Shown: positions 34,483-44,250 of the stretch, one piece after another | How positions within the stretch are numbered: position 1 is the first letter of the stretch | Layout: every line of letters begins with the position of its first letter | NCBI GenBank assembly: GCA_907165135.1 | Contig: OU015567.1 | Coordinates: 4,903,001-4,967,000, forward strand | Direction of reading: 5' to 3' | Origin: Oikopleura dioica | Taxonomy: Eukaryota; Chordata; Appendicularia; Copelata; Oikopleuridae | DNA length: 64,000 nt | Notes under the pieces: generated by a model | The model's input: the letters and a program-made list of their open reading frames with translations, nothing else | The model's database searches: none | What the model was told of the DNA's origin: nothing | Position numbers and translations under genes: made by a program

Positions 34483-35127
34483 ATGCCAAAAACAAACTTT
34501 TACAAACTCGTCGTCGAGCAAGAAATGGATGACCCTTCAAAAGACTGGTTCTTTTACATAAAAACTCAAGAATTCAAGTCGATTCCCGGTGTGTTTTGGG
34601 AATATTCCTGCGGATGTTGCATCAAATTGCCAAGCGACTGCTCAGATACGTTTCTTCGTGGCCCGACAGCTTGGTCCTTTGATGTTGAGAAGATCAGCAA
34701 GAAATCTTCGTTTTGGGGAGAAGATGATTCGCCACCTACGAGCCATGTTTACTGCCCAAAAGAGCCGGAGTTTCTCCGCACTCTACAATGGCACCTGAAT
34801 ATCCTCGTTCGAAATCCCCGACTTTTCCCACATCGCTTGGTTCATCTTGCATCCACTGCTCTTGGTAGAGAGAAGCTCACAAAAGCGTTTACGACTCCAG
34901 CTCAAATTCCTGACGACATCAACAAAAGTCTGCTGCCAGAAAATCTCCGAAAATCATTCGAGGAAGAAAAGAAAAGTGGCGAAGCCTTGGGTGACAAAGA
35001 ACTCGAAGATCTCTTCGCTGCGCCAACGAACAAGAAGACGAAGAAGCAGAAAAAGTCGGCGAAGAAGCCAAACAAAGGAAAAACTCCAAACAACATTCGA
35101 AAGACGAAGAAACCTGTTAGACTGTAA
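34483..35127 (+). CDS. Gene A2: basic single-exon protein of unknown function (214 aa)
   Basis: Second copy of gene A1 (16551-17210). The globular part is almost unchanged (FYIKTQEFKSIPGVFWEYSC, VYCPKEPEFLRTLQWHLN, LVHLASTALGREKLTKAF). Differences are concentrated in the linker before the Lys-rich tail, where A2 lacks several residues. Start, TATA box and 3' region are all co-duplicated. Both copies keep an open frame. Nuclear or RNA-related role is only a guess from the basic tail. Confidence 0.7.
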   Translation: MPKTNFYKLVVEQEMDDPSKDWFFYIKTQEFKSIPGVFWEYSCGCCIKLPSDCSDTFLRGPTAWSFDVEKISKKSSFWGEDDSPPTSHVYCPKEPEFLRTLQWHLNILVRNPRLFPHRLVHLASTALGREKLTKAFTTPAQIPDDINKSLLPENLRKSFEEEKKSGEALGDKELEDLFAAPTNKKTKKQKKSAKKPNKGKTPNNIRKTKKPVRL

Positions 35128-35270
35128 TTTTATCTTTCACTCGTATTTTTCGCGAAAAAGAAACATTTTTTATAAGAAATAAACTGCTTCTATGACAATT
35201 ATACATAATATCTTGACTGAATTAAAATTGAAGGCTGGCTGTCAATTCAACCGTATAATTATCGCCCCGT

Positions 35271-35276
35271 TATAAA
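35271..35276 (+). promoter_or_regulatory. TATA box of gene B3
   Basis: CCCGTTATAAATTGGAATTG, 30-35 nt before the ATG, shared with B1 and B2. Confidence 0.6.
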
Positions 35277-35305
35277 TTGGAATTGTTCTTTTGCGTTCTT
35301 CAAAA

Positions 35306-36495
35306 ATGAACAAGGAAATTTATCACAATTTGATTATCTTTATCTTTATTTTTCTTACTTCACTTTTACTAACGATTCTTCCTCTTTCGAAGTCTTTTTC
35401 AACCACCAGGAATGAGACATCGACAGAAACCGAAGCTCGACCACTGCCAACCGGGAATACTTACTCTTCAAAACATCCCCTGCAATTCTGGAACCTAACC
35501 AGCTATGAGAATTTTCCCGCGATATTTAACAAAATAGACAAAAATGGACTGAAGAAGCATTACATCGCAAATTTGACGATTTCTTTAGGTAATTCACCTC
35601 TCAAACGATCGTTTTTTTAATGAAAAAAATAAAGTGAATTTAAATTACGACGAAGCTGAGAAATTCTGTGCAACTCGTGGGCTTAAACTTGCATCAGACG
35701 AACTAGAAATAAAAACAAACAGTCTGCTCTATGGAACCTTTGGCTGGATCAACTCAAAAGTCAACTTTTCATCGGGAAAGCTCCAGATCGCCAACATTTA
35801 CAAAGCAAGAGCTTTAGAGAAGATCGAGAATTTCAACTCTCGAAAAATATTTGCCCAGAGGGAGTTCACTTTAGTGGGTATACCAGTTTGTGTATTTATA
35901 GATGAGAATCTTCATGAAACAAGAACTGGCAATACGGTGAAATATATTTTTTTTCCTGAAGACAATCTTAATTTTTTTGAAGCTTATCTGTGAAAATGAT
36001 CCTTTTGATGAAAACGGGCGAGTGAAAGTCTTCCGCAACTGCACAATGAACTGCAAATCTCTTCAACTCAACGCCACCTTTATAAACAAACACGGACTGT
36101 TTGTCCGGAGCGAGGAAATTTGGCATGAGGAAAAGGGGGAAAATAAGACCTTTGTCTACGTAGGTCCGAGATCCTGTCAATCCTCTCAAATGGATAGTGG
36201 TTTCATTCTCGAAAATTTCCATCGAAAAGAAACTGGGATCCCATGGTGTTCGTGGCAAGAAGATGGTACACAAGTAAATCGTATATTTTCTTATCATCGA
36301 TGTTTTTTAGAGTCGTACGCCTTTGTCCTTCACCCATCTTTTGGAATCACGCTCGTTCGAAAAAGCACGTAAGTACATTTTTTACCAAAAAAATCAGATT
36401 CAAGAAAAAAAATTAGTGCTCGGGCGATCTGCGTGGCGAAGAAATTTGTCGATTCTGAAAATGCAACATTTGAGCCATTTGAAATTCCTTACTAA
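35306..36495 (+). CDS. Gene B3: type II membrane protein with lectin-like ectodomain (336 aa)
   Basis: Exons 35306-35588, 35635-35936, 35983-36273, 36313-36368 and 36417-36495 give 1,011 nt in frame. Layout as in B2: transmembrane helix near residues 9-28 (IIFIFIFLTSLLLTILPL), stalk, then YDEAEKFCATRGLKLASDEL, FGWINSK, PVCVFIDENL and LICENDPF (lectin-like half). The second half has FRNCTMNC, GPRSCQSSQMDSGF, GIPWCSWQEDG and ARAICVAKKFVDSENATFEP. It is closer to B1 than to B2, as expected if A2-B3 is the inverted duplicate of A1-B1. The short exon 4 uses an AG that lies two bases after a first AG (TTTTTTAGAG). Confidence 0.75.
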
Positions 36496-36858
36496 AAAGT
36501 TGACAACAAAACTTTATTGTTCTTCTAAACATCTGTGACCCTTAATAATTATGATTTTTGACAGAGATCGGTCATTTTTGTATAGTTTGCTCGCAAAAAA
36601 AATGATTATTCGAGAGTTTGCTCATCTATTTCTTCTCGAAAACCAGGTTTTGCATAGAAGACGCTAATTACAACTTCTCACCATTTGTGCATCAAACGTA
36701 ATATCGACGCAATAAAATTAAGCTCACCATGCAGGAAAGTTTTTGCTTCTTCACTTCATTTTTTTCAGAAAATTTTTATTGGAAATTGAATGAGAAATCA
36801 TTCTTTTTCAATTTAATAGCAGGTGAGAAAGAGAGAGAGAAATTTATCAGTTTATATA

Positions 36859-37074
36859 AAAGTGTACTGCAACATCAACGCAACGTTCAACGCCCGGCTT
36901 TACCAGCGCCTCTTGAATGGCTACAAATACGTTTTGGACACCAATCAAACTGGCTGTAAGATGCCCCTTGAAGAAGCCATTCCTATCTTTGACAAGAACC
37001 CCTGGGACTCGAATCAAGTACCAGACGAGTGTGTCAAATTAACGTACCGAACTGGATTCGATGCATCTTCTTAG
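36859..37074 (+). pseudogene. 3' fragment of a secreted Cys-containing protein
   Basis: An open stretch after TTTATATAAAAG encodes CNINATFNARLYQRLLNGYK, a N-glycosylation-type NQTGCKMPLEE and PDECVKLTYRTG, then stops. There is no start codon and no recognisable upstream exon. It may be the last exon of a gene whose 5' part I missed, or a leftover of the B-gene duplications just upstream. Confidence 0.3.
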
Positions 37075-37097
37075 GGTTCTTGCCCAGGATTCTTTGC

Positions 37098-37345
37098 ATG
37101 GCGCCACGAAAACAACAATTCGTTGATAAAGAGCAAGAGTGCATCAAGGAGTTGATGAGTCATTTGACGTCGAAAACCTTTGATTTTGAAAGGTTCATCA
37201 GCTGCAAAACTGACCAGCTACTTACTGACATTCTGAAAGGTATCTTTATCAATGATGCTTTTTGACGTATTTTGTTCTAGAGCTTCAAGAAATCCGAGGA
37301 GCATTTGAAAAAGAAGACCGTGACGAAGCAAAAATTGAAAACTAG
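37098..37345 (+). CDS. Small helical protein (68 aa, 2 exons)
   Basis: Exons 37098-37239 and 37281-37345, with a GT-AG intron of 41 nt ending TTTTGTTCTAG. The product MAPRKQQFVDKEQECIKELM continues as a charged helix and ends KEDRDEAKIEN. No signal peptide or membrane segment. The intron, phase agreement and ATG context support a real gene. Function unknown. Confidence 0.5.
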
Positions 37346-37853
37346 AAATTTGTTGCTCAAGTTTTTGACCGATTTTTGGCCTATTTCTACTTCTGTGCAA
37401 TCGTTACTGTTTATTTTTGCACTTCGTTCAGAGAGTATCTACAAGATGAGCCTGTCCACAAATAAATGAATAACTAAAAATAGCTTTGGGCTTAATCCCC
37501 TCTTATTTCAAATAAACACCGTATGACAACATTCTGATGAAAAGATTCGTGAGAAGTTTTTAATGACCGATTTCCGTCAATTTACCATCTTTTTGTGAGT
37601 GATGCGCGTTGATCTCCTTTGCCGCGATGAAAAAAGTCCTTTGTTTGCGTCCCACTTAAATTTTTATGATTTTTCAGACTCGCGCCGCCTCGGTTTTTAC
37701 GATGTCTCAAGCGGGAAAATGTAGCCAGTTCCTTTTGGCTACAAAAAGCAATTACCTCATCGACTAATAAAACTTGGTGTTTTCTTTTAACTCCTGCGAA
37801 TTATAAAGAGATAAGCGCGAATCAAATTTAAAGTGAGAGAAAAGAAGACGAAA
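37346..37853. other. Intergenic region
   Basis: AATAAA-like signals at about 37460 and 37500 and the promoter of the next gene lie here (TTATAAAG at 37800-37807, about 50 nt before ATG 37854). Nothing else seen. Confidence 0.4.
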
Positions 37854-39553
37854 ATGGGAAAGTTTTGGAAGAAGTTTCGATGCTGCTGCAGATCAAAGGA
37901 CGTTATTGAGCCGACGATTTTTCATGAAAGAGTGATTGATGAGGGCGACGACAATCCAGCTTTTCAGGTGCTCAACTGCTTTTTTCTCCAGCTTTTTTCC
38001 TCATTTTCTAGCAATAAAAACGGGTTGGTGTCTGAAGCCGACACAAAAATTTCGATAATTTTTGCGTGGGCGGCTATTCTGCTGCTGATTAGCCGATATG
38101 CCAAATCCAGGCTTCTCATTGGTTTAAAATTTCCACGCAAAATTTGTCGAAATTTTTTTGTCGGTTCAAGACACGTCCCCATAAAAACTGATGTTTTACC
38201 GGTCAATTTCTAGGAACCACCACTGACAGCGACAATAAAATCACCGACCAAATCGCGATCCAGTGTCTACATTGACACGTTAGAAAAGAATTATCTTCGA
38301 TCGCCACCGAACGGGAAGAGTATTGGAAGCTCTGAACTTCAAAAAGAAAATAATATTGTTAATAAAAACTATTCGAGTACAGTCTCGGAGTTTTCGAGCG
38401 TCAAAGTGAAGGATGATTTTTCTGATATGTAAGTAAAGATTTGTCAATAATTTCCAAATTAAAAATGCTTCTCATTTTTTCCGAAGATTACCGAAAATAA
38501 AAATCCAAAATTTAAAAATTAAATTTAATTTTATGGTTTTTCAAAATGATTTTTTTTCAGCAACGATGCTTCAATCATGACAGGTTTCCTCGAGGAAGAA
38601 CTCAGTCGTCAAGGAACACCGATCTTCAACAAAAAAGACCGCAAGAAAAAGCAGAAAAAAGAAAGGTATAAAGCCTCAACTCTGCGAATCAGCCCGTCCA
38701 GCATTTCAAGCTCATCATCAGACGACACTGTCAAAGAGCGTAAAATCGGTACGACTCATAATTGATGAGGATGCTTTTGAAAAGAAAATGCTTTTAGAGA
38801 CTCTTGGGCGGAAGAGAAAAAGACCGGATCCCACGAGGACGATTGTTTTGACCGGAAAAACTCAGTCGAAATGGAAGAATGCTGATGTTTTTGGGGTTTA
38901 CACTTTTGTAGAATTCAATGGAAAATATACGACGAGGCCGCTTTATTTGGTAAGAAAAAATGGGGGCTCTTAGTCCGTTAAAAACGGTGAAAAACCTTGT
39001 TCAAAATAAGGGTATCTCCCAACTAGCAAAAATTGTTACGAAACCTCGCGATTTTAAGGGGAGGTGTCAAGAATCGACATAAATATCTCGAAAAATTTTT
39101 GCGGCTACTGTTCGGCTACTGTTCGGCCAGTTAGCCGAATCCACGCTTCTGATTGGTTAGAAATTTCCAGGCAAAATTTATCGGGATTTTTGTCTGTTCC
39201 CATTAAAATCGCGATGTTATGGAGAAATTTCTGCTAATAAGGGGATACCCTTATTTTCAACACCGTTTTGTGTTCTCTGAAATCTCCAAGCAACATTGTA
39301 GAAATATCATTTTTACCCTCTAAATTTCTAGCGAGAGCAGAAAACGCAAGAAAATCGAAACGTCTACCTCTTCTACAAAGAAACATCTGAAAAATGGTGC
39401 ATCGGGCCCGATCCAAAGGGCGATCATTGTTGGATTTACTGCGACTCGACATCGTCAATTCCAACGGCAAGGTCAATGAGCGCGTTTTGGTGCGAACATG
39501 TTGGCGGTGGACAGTGGGAGAAGTGCTCGATAACTGTCTCGATCAAAAAATAA
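37854..39553 (+). CDS. Lipid-anchored protein with C-terminal WxIGP-type domain (296 aa, 5 exons)
   Basis: Exons 37854-37967, 38214-38428, 38561-38748, 38798-38949 and 39332-39553 sum to 891 nt. The N-terminus MGKFWKKFRCCCRSKD combines a myristoylation Gly2, basic residues and three Cys for palmitoylation: a membrane-targeting head. The middle is Ser/Lys-rich and disordered. The last ~110 residues form a compact domain: NADVFGVYTFVEFNGKY, RPLYL, NVYLFYKETSEKWCIGPDPK and a Cys/Trp-rich WIYCDSTSS ... FWCEHVGGGQWEKC. The order FGxY, RPxY, YLxY, WxIGP is one I recall in animal proteins of varied function. MITE copies sit in introns 1 and 4. Confidence 0.65.
38027..38180. mobile_element. GTCTNGAACCGACA-family MITE, copy 2 (intronic)
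   Basis: Ends GGTGTCTGAAGCCGACA and TGTCGGTTCAAGACACG. The core AATTTTTGCGTGGGCGGCTA matches copy 1. Lies in intron 1 of the lipid-anchored protein gene. Confidence 0.8.
39057..39203. mobile_element. GTCTNGAACCGACA-family MITE, copy 3 (intronic, diverged)
   Basis: Starts GGGGAGGTGTCAAGAATCGA and ends TTTTTGTCTGTTCCCATT. The core AATTTTTGCGGCTACTGTTC is degenerate and carries a short duplication. In intron 4 of the same gene as copy 2. Confidence 0.7.
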
Positions 39554-39759
39554 AATATTTTAACTACAGTAGTTGAACTAACTCGCGCGTAGCTCGTGTT
39601 ACCTTTGACCCTTGCAGACTGAGTTCAGATTCCCGAGTTTCTTCAATCCTTACGCAAATAAAACGATGCATTCACGCGCATTTGCCCCAGACAGCGTAAT
39701 TTGAACAGCGTCAGAAGTCAGACGTAGGAAATTCAGAAGAGAAAATAAAAAGAGAAGAG

Positions 39760-40925
39760 ATGAAAAAAATCACGATTTTTTTCTTGACCGCTGTTTCTGC
39801 TGGCCTGACGGATTTTAATGGACAAATAAGTAAGATTTTTTTTCTCAAAAAAGATGAAAATCAAATATTCCAGCCTGCTATCTCGGCGGCTACATGAGCT
39901 CTCAATACGTCGGCTACGGCTGCTGGTGCGGCCGGCACAACAACGGAATCCCCGTCGACGAGACCGACCAGTGCTGCTTCGAGCACGACAATTGCTACGA
40001 CGAAGCAGACAAAAAATTTTCCTCGGGAATTTTTCTCGAGAGCCTGCCCCAGTCTTATTTCAAGACTTATGACTACATGTGCCACGAAGAACATGGGGTT
40101 ATCTGCAGAGATGATGTGGAGTCCTACTCTAGAAAGCTGTGCGAATGCGATAAGGCGGCGGCGAGTTGTTTTCAGAGAAATAGAAATTCATACAACAAGG
40201 TAACGTTTTAAATAATTAGAAATTCTTTTTAGAATTCAAAATTACTCAAAAAATTCAAAAAAAAAATTTTTTTAAGGACCCCCCCCCCCGGCAGCTTTTC
40301 CCTCCGAAAAATTGAAATTCTTAAAAACTCCATATTTTTGGTTGTGAATGCGTCCTGAGGTTTAACTTGCTTCAAAAACTTGATACAAGAGGAATTTTTA
40401 ACCAAGAAAAATCGATATTTTTGCCGAAATAAGGGCAAATTCGTCAAATTTTGGCGAAAAGTCCAATTTTCAAACGCAATTTTAAGGGTGTTAGAGTCGA
40501 GATTGACCTCAAAAAAATGCAGCCTCGAAATTATTTTTTGAGTCGTAGAATCCATTTCCGGGGCCAAAATTTTTTAATTCCGAAATTTCATTGCACGAAA
40601 AAAGCTGAAGGGGGGTTCCTTTATATTAATAATAACCTTTTTTCAGTATTTTTCAAAACAAGGCGAATTCAACAAGGATCGTTTTTGCACCGACGGGAAT
40701 CGCCAAAAAATTCAAACCGAAAATTTCTCTGGTTGCGAACGAAACAGCCCGCATGAATTTTGCTGCGGCTCAAAAGCTTACGATAACCGCTTTAATTTAT
40801 GCTGCGGGGGCGAAGTTTTCAGCGATATCTTGTACGGCTGCTGCTTTGGAGAGAGCTTTTTGAAGATAACTCATTATTGCGAGTTGAAATCTTTTAATGA
40901 AGGGGAAGTCAAATCAATTCTGTAA
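39760..40925 (+). CDS. Secreted phospholipase A2 with C-terminal galaxin-like Cys module (224 aa)
   Basis: Secreted PLA2 hydrolyses the sn-2 ester of phospholipids using Ca2+. Exons 39760-39829, 39874-40199 and 40647-40925. Signal peptide MKKITIFFLTAVSAG. The Ca2+ loop YGCWCG and the catalytic CCFEHDNCYDEADKKF (His-Asp) are intact, as is the CECDKAAASCF helix. The last exon adds a module rich in Cys pairs, FCCGSKAYDNRFNLCCGGEV then YGCCFGE, which looks like a galaxin repeat (CCG ... CC.G ... CCG). I know of no standard PLA2 with this tail. The 447-nt intron before it carries a MITE. An AATAAA follows at about 40930. Confidence 0.85.
40275..40625. mobile_element. TTAAGGACCCCC inverted-repeat element, copy 1 (intronic)
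   Basis: The left end TTTAAGGACCCCCCCCCCCG plus GCAGCTTTT is mirrored at the right end, AAAAGCTGAAGGGGGGTTCC. The interior shares about 150 bp with copy 2, including CCATATTTTTGGTT and CAAAAACTTGATA. In the last intron of the PLA2 gene. Confidence 0.7.
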
Positions 40926-41906
40926 AAAAAATAAAAGAAGAAAAAAATTTTTGAAATAAAATTTCTTAAAGTTCGTTGATTTCATTTTTCCGACGTTCAA
41001 AATATCATCTAGTCATCCCTCTTTTAAGGAGCCCTTCGAAAAACGGAAATTTTTAAAACGCCATATTTTTGGTTCTTTTTTCGTCCTTAGGTTAAACTTG
41101 TCTCAAAAACTTGATAAGAGCAATTTTCGACCTAGAAAAATCAATATTTTGCCAAAATTAGGGCAAATTTTTTCGACGAAATGTCCAATTTTCAAAAAGC
41201 TGACGGGGGTCCTTAATAATTAAAAGTTGTCAAGACTGCAGATTAGCACTCCCGTCGAGATTTATTTTCACAAGGCGCTTTTCAAGTTTCCTCGCCCGCG
41301 CTCCTAATACAACGAAAATGAGTAAACAAAACCTCTTCAAACCGTTCTTCATTGAGTTCAAAACCTTTCATTTCATTTTTTTAATGAGATTTTGAATCCT
41401 ACGTTGCTTTCCGTTACAATTCCGGAGGTTGACTGATTGACGCGGTGAAATCTTGCCCCGAGCAAAAAGAATTCGTCGTTAGAGCTCAAGAATTCAATTA
41501 GCGGAAAAATGAAAGAGTGAAAAATTCAACGAAGATTCAAAAAAAGGTAGAGTTGGATTAAAATCGGCGATTTATGAGCTAGAAATCGCCCAGGCAGCTA
41601 GAAAAACTTAGAATCTGCCAAATCAATTCTTTCCATTTTCGATAAAGCGCCGTTATTTTGATAGAAATGAGTTTAAAAAAACCTGTTAGTCGCTGCGAGA
41701 ATAAATAGGAGAAGACGGTGCAGAAAGTGTAGCAAAAAAGAAATTTAATTTTAACAACGCGAAAGAACTATAGAGTCGAAAGAAGCAGCCCTGTCAAAGT
41801 AAAAGGCCACCTTTCAAGGCAGTGCATTTTTCTACGCTTTTTGAATTTTCTATTATTATAAAAAACTCAAATATTTTTAAGAGAAAACGACTTGGAAAAA
41901 GAAAAA
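40926..41906. other. Intergenic region containing a MITE
   Basis: Apart from the element at 41027-41220, no open frame or site is recognised. It should hold the sulfotransferase promoter. Confidence 0.4.
41027..41220. mobile_element. TTAAGGACCCCC inverted-repeat element, copy 2
   Basis: Flanked by TTAA on both sides: TTTTAAGGAGCCCTTCG at the left, AAAGCTGACGGGGGTCCTTA plus A at the right. TTAA at both ends suggests a piggyBac-type target preference. Confidence 0.7.
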
Positions 41907-43558
41907 ATGGAAGGCTCAAGCGTCAATTTCTACCAAATTATTTTGATCAATATTCTGATCACGTGCATGATCATGCTCTACAGTGGTTTTTACAGAAGAG
42001 AGGAAGACACGGTTTTGAGCTTCTTTACAATTGATGAAGTCGATCAAATGATTGAGAAGAAGGTCAAAGAAGAAAGAGAGAAAATGGAAGAATTGGAGCA
42101 AGAAAAATTTATTGAAGTCGAAAAAGAGGGCATCAAAATCGAAGAAAATGAAGAAAAACCTGAAAGAAGAAAAGCTGTTTTAGTAAGTTTCGAACCGAAA
42201 AACCAGTTTCTAATTGAAACTTAGATGGTTACATTTATGAGATCCGGGTCCACATTCCTCGGCGAAATGTTCAACAACCACGATGATGCCTTCTATGTCT
42301 TCGAACCTCTTCATCCTCTCTCTAAATTCGGATTATCAAAAAGCAGCTTAGAAGATAGATTTGAAATTTTGACCGACAACTTGAACTGCAATTTCCGCGA
42401 GCAATACGATATCACCATTCCTTGGGTAAGAGTTTTGCCTTTTCGTCAATTAAATTTTCGTAGAGGTCGTTCAAAGGCGAAGAAATGCCGCTGGAAGAGT
42501 CACTCGACAAAAAGGGGGATTTTGTATTTCGATCGAAGCATCGAAGACTTTGTGCACCACCGTTTTGTGGAAGGGATTTTTCGAAGAGTCTTCATCAGTG
42601 TAATGAAGAATGCGGTCTTGTTGATTTGAGTCTTGCTTCAAGGAAAGGATGAGACTCTTTTCTAACAGATTCTAGCGCTTAATTCGGGGAGGCGTCTCGA
42701 ACCGACATAATAATTTCGACAAATTTTGGGTGGAAATTTTCAACCAATCAGAGGCTTTGATTCGGGAAACCGGCCAATCAGCAGCCGAGTAGCCGCCCAC
42801 TCAAAATTTGTCTTAATTTTTGTCGGTTCCAGACGCAACCCCCTTAATTCTTATGAGTTGATTCAATCCTTGATGAAGAGTTTGTCGACCACTCGTTTCA
42901 GCTGTCAAAACCATTCGTTTTGTCGAAGTTGAGCTTCTACAAAAAATGGCAGAAGAATCAAACCTCGACTTGAAAATCATTTTCCTCGCCCGCGACCCTC
43001 GAGGCATTCTAGAGAGCCGCGTGAAAATCTATCAGAAACTCGATACCGCCCCTTTTGTCGCTGACGAAAAGAACCTGAAAGCTGTCAATGATGTTTGCTT
43101 GAGAACGCATGGGATTCTTGAAACGATCAAGGGCTCTGAATGGTTGAGAGAAAGAAGCCTGGTTGTCAGATATGAGGATTTAGCGATGGAACCGAAGAAA
43201 AAGGGGGCGGAGATTTTGAAGTTTTCCGGGTTGGAAATTACGCCAAAAATTATTAGTTGGATCGAAGAAAATACCAGCAGCAAAACGAGTGACTCAGGCA
43301 ATTGGTTAAAATGATTCTCTTCCTTGATTTCAATTTTTCCTTTGGGGGATTTTTGACCAATAAAAAGGCACATATGACACGAGTCGCGATTCTAAGAAAA
43401 CTGCCCTTGCATGGAGATCAATTTTAGACTACTCTTCAATTTCTGAAATCCAATCAAAATGCGTCCGGAACATGGATCTCCTCGGTTATAAACAAATGAG
43501 AGAAAATGATGCTGATGCTGATGTTCTTGGTGAAATGGACTTTTCCTTCAGAAAATAA
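41907..43558 (+). CDS. Carbohydrate sulfotransferase, CHST type (412 aa, 5 exons)
   Basis: Golgi type II enzyme that transfers sulfate from PAPS to a glycan. Exons 41907-42182, 42225-42425, 42464-42647, 42902-43304 and 43384-43558 total 1,239 nt. Transmembrane anchor IILINILITCMIMLYSGFY near residue 12, then an acidic/Lys coiled stem. The 5'-phosphosulfate loop MVTFMRSGSTFLGEMFNN and FYVFEPLHPL, the 3'-phosphate site FLARDPRGILESR, VRYEDLAMEP and a C-terminal LAWR ... C ... MDLLGYK complete the fold. The length equals that of CHST1-like enzymes. The third intron (42648-42901) needs a GA donor; a weak GT donor 18 nt earlier would remove six residues. That intron contains a MITE. Acceptor sugar unknown. 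Confidence 0.9.
42686..42842. mobile_element. GTCTNGAACCGACA-family MITE, copy 4 (inverted core, intronic)
   Basis: Ends GGGGAGGCGTCTCGAACCGA and TCGGTTCCAGACGCAACCCC. The GCCGCCCACTCAAAATTTG core is in the opposite orientation to copies 1-3. Lies within the GA-AG intron of the sulfotransferase gene. Confidence 0.8.
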
Positions 43559-43706
43559 TGATTCATTTTCGGACCCAATCTTGGGGTTCTTTTCAAGATT
43601 GCCTATTGTATATATCGACGAGTTATTATTCATTTATTCTATTTATACTGCAAGACCCAAATAAAGATACAACCCATTTTTGAATAAGAAATTCTGAAAA
43701 GATGGA

Positions 43707-43904
43707 ATGCCAAATAAAAAAAAAACGAGGCGTCCATATTGCATTTTCCTTGTCATGTTCGACAGCGTTGTAAATCAGCTCCCATCAACTCCAAATGTTG
43801 ACAAAGAGCTTGCGCGAAAGCTGATAAAACTTGATTTTATTCGCGTGTATTTGAAAAGATACAAAGATAGAAAGAAATCCGCGCCAGGGTACATCCGTTT
43901 CTAA
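43707..43904 (+). CDS. Possible small basic protein (65 aa)
   Basis: ATG at 43707 opens a 65-codon frame, MPNKKKTRRPYCIFLVMFDS, with a helical basic end (LARKLIKLDFIRVYLKRYKD). It is followed by AATAAA at 43955. No intron or recognisable domain, so it could be chance. Confidence 0.35.
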   Translation: MPNKKKTRRPYCIFLVMFDSVVNQLPSTPNVDKELARKLIKLDFIRVYLKRYKDRKKSAPGYIRF

Positions 43905-44250
43905 GTGAAAGATTGTGTCATTTTTGTATTCTTTTCAATTGATAGAGCTTTCGAAATAAAAAGAACTCTTCCGAAATCGTGAAAAATGAGGATTCCTAGA
44001 GGAAGGTGGAAAGATGGAGAGATACCCTTAGCGAAGAAATTCTTATATGGAGGTAAATTTGAGGTCTAGAAAGTGCTTAACACTACTTTTTAAGGGATTT
44101 TCTTCGTTTTATTTTTCGGTTCTTTTGCTTTCCTTTTCGTCATGCTCTTTAGCTACCGCTTTACTGCGTAAAAGACACAAATAAAATTGAAAAAAGTCAA
44201 TGTTATTTTATTACAAGAGAAAATGAATGTTAGTTGGGTTGTAAAAAATG
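43905..44250. other. Convergent 3' regions, nothing further seen
   Basis: Contains poly(A) signals for the genes on each side (AATAAA at 43955 on plus; TTTATT at 44213 on minus). Confidence 0.4.

Noticed and set aside
39760..40925. Venom-type PLA2 toxin
   Set aside because: Secreted PLA2 with a galaxin-like tail in a filter-feeding tunicate setting. No toxin-specific features, and digestive or matrix roles are more likely.
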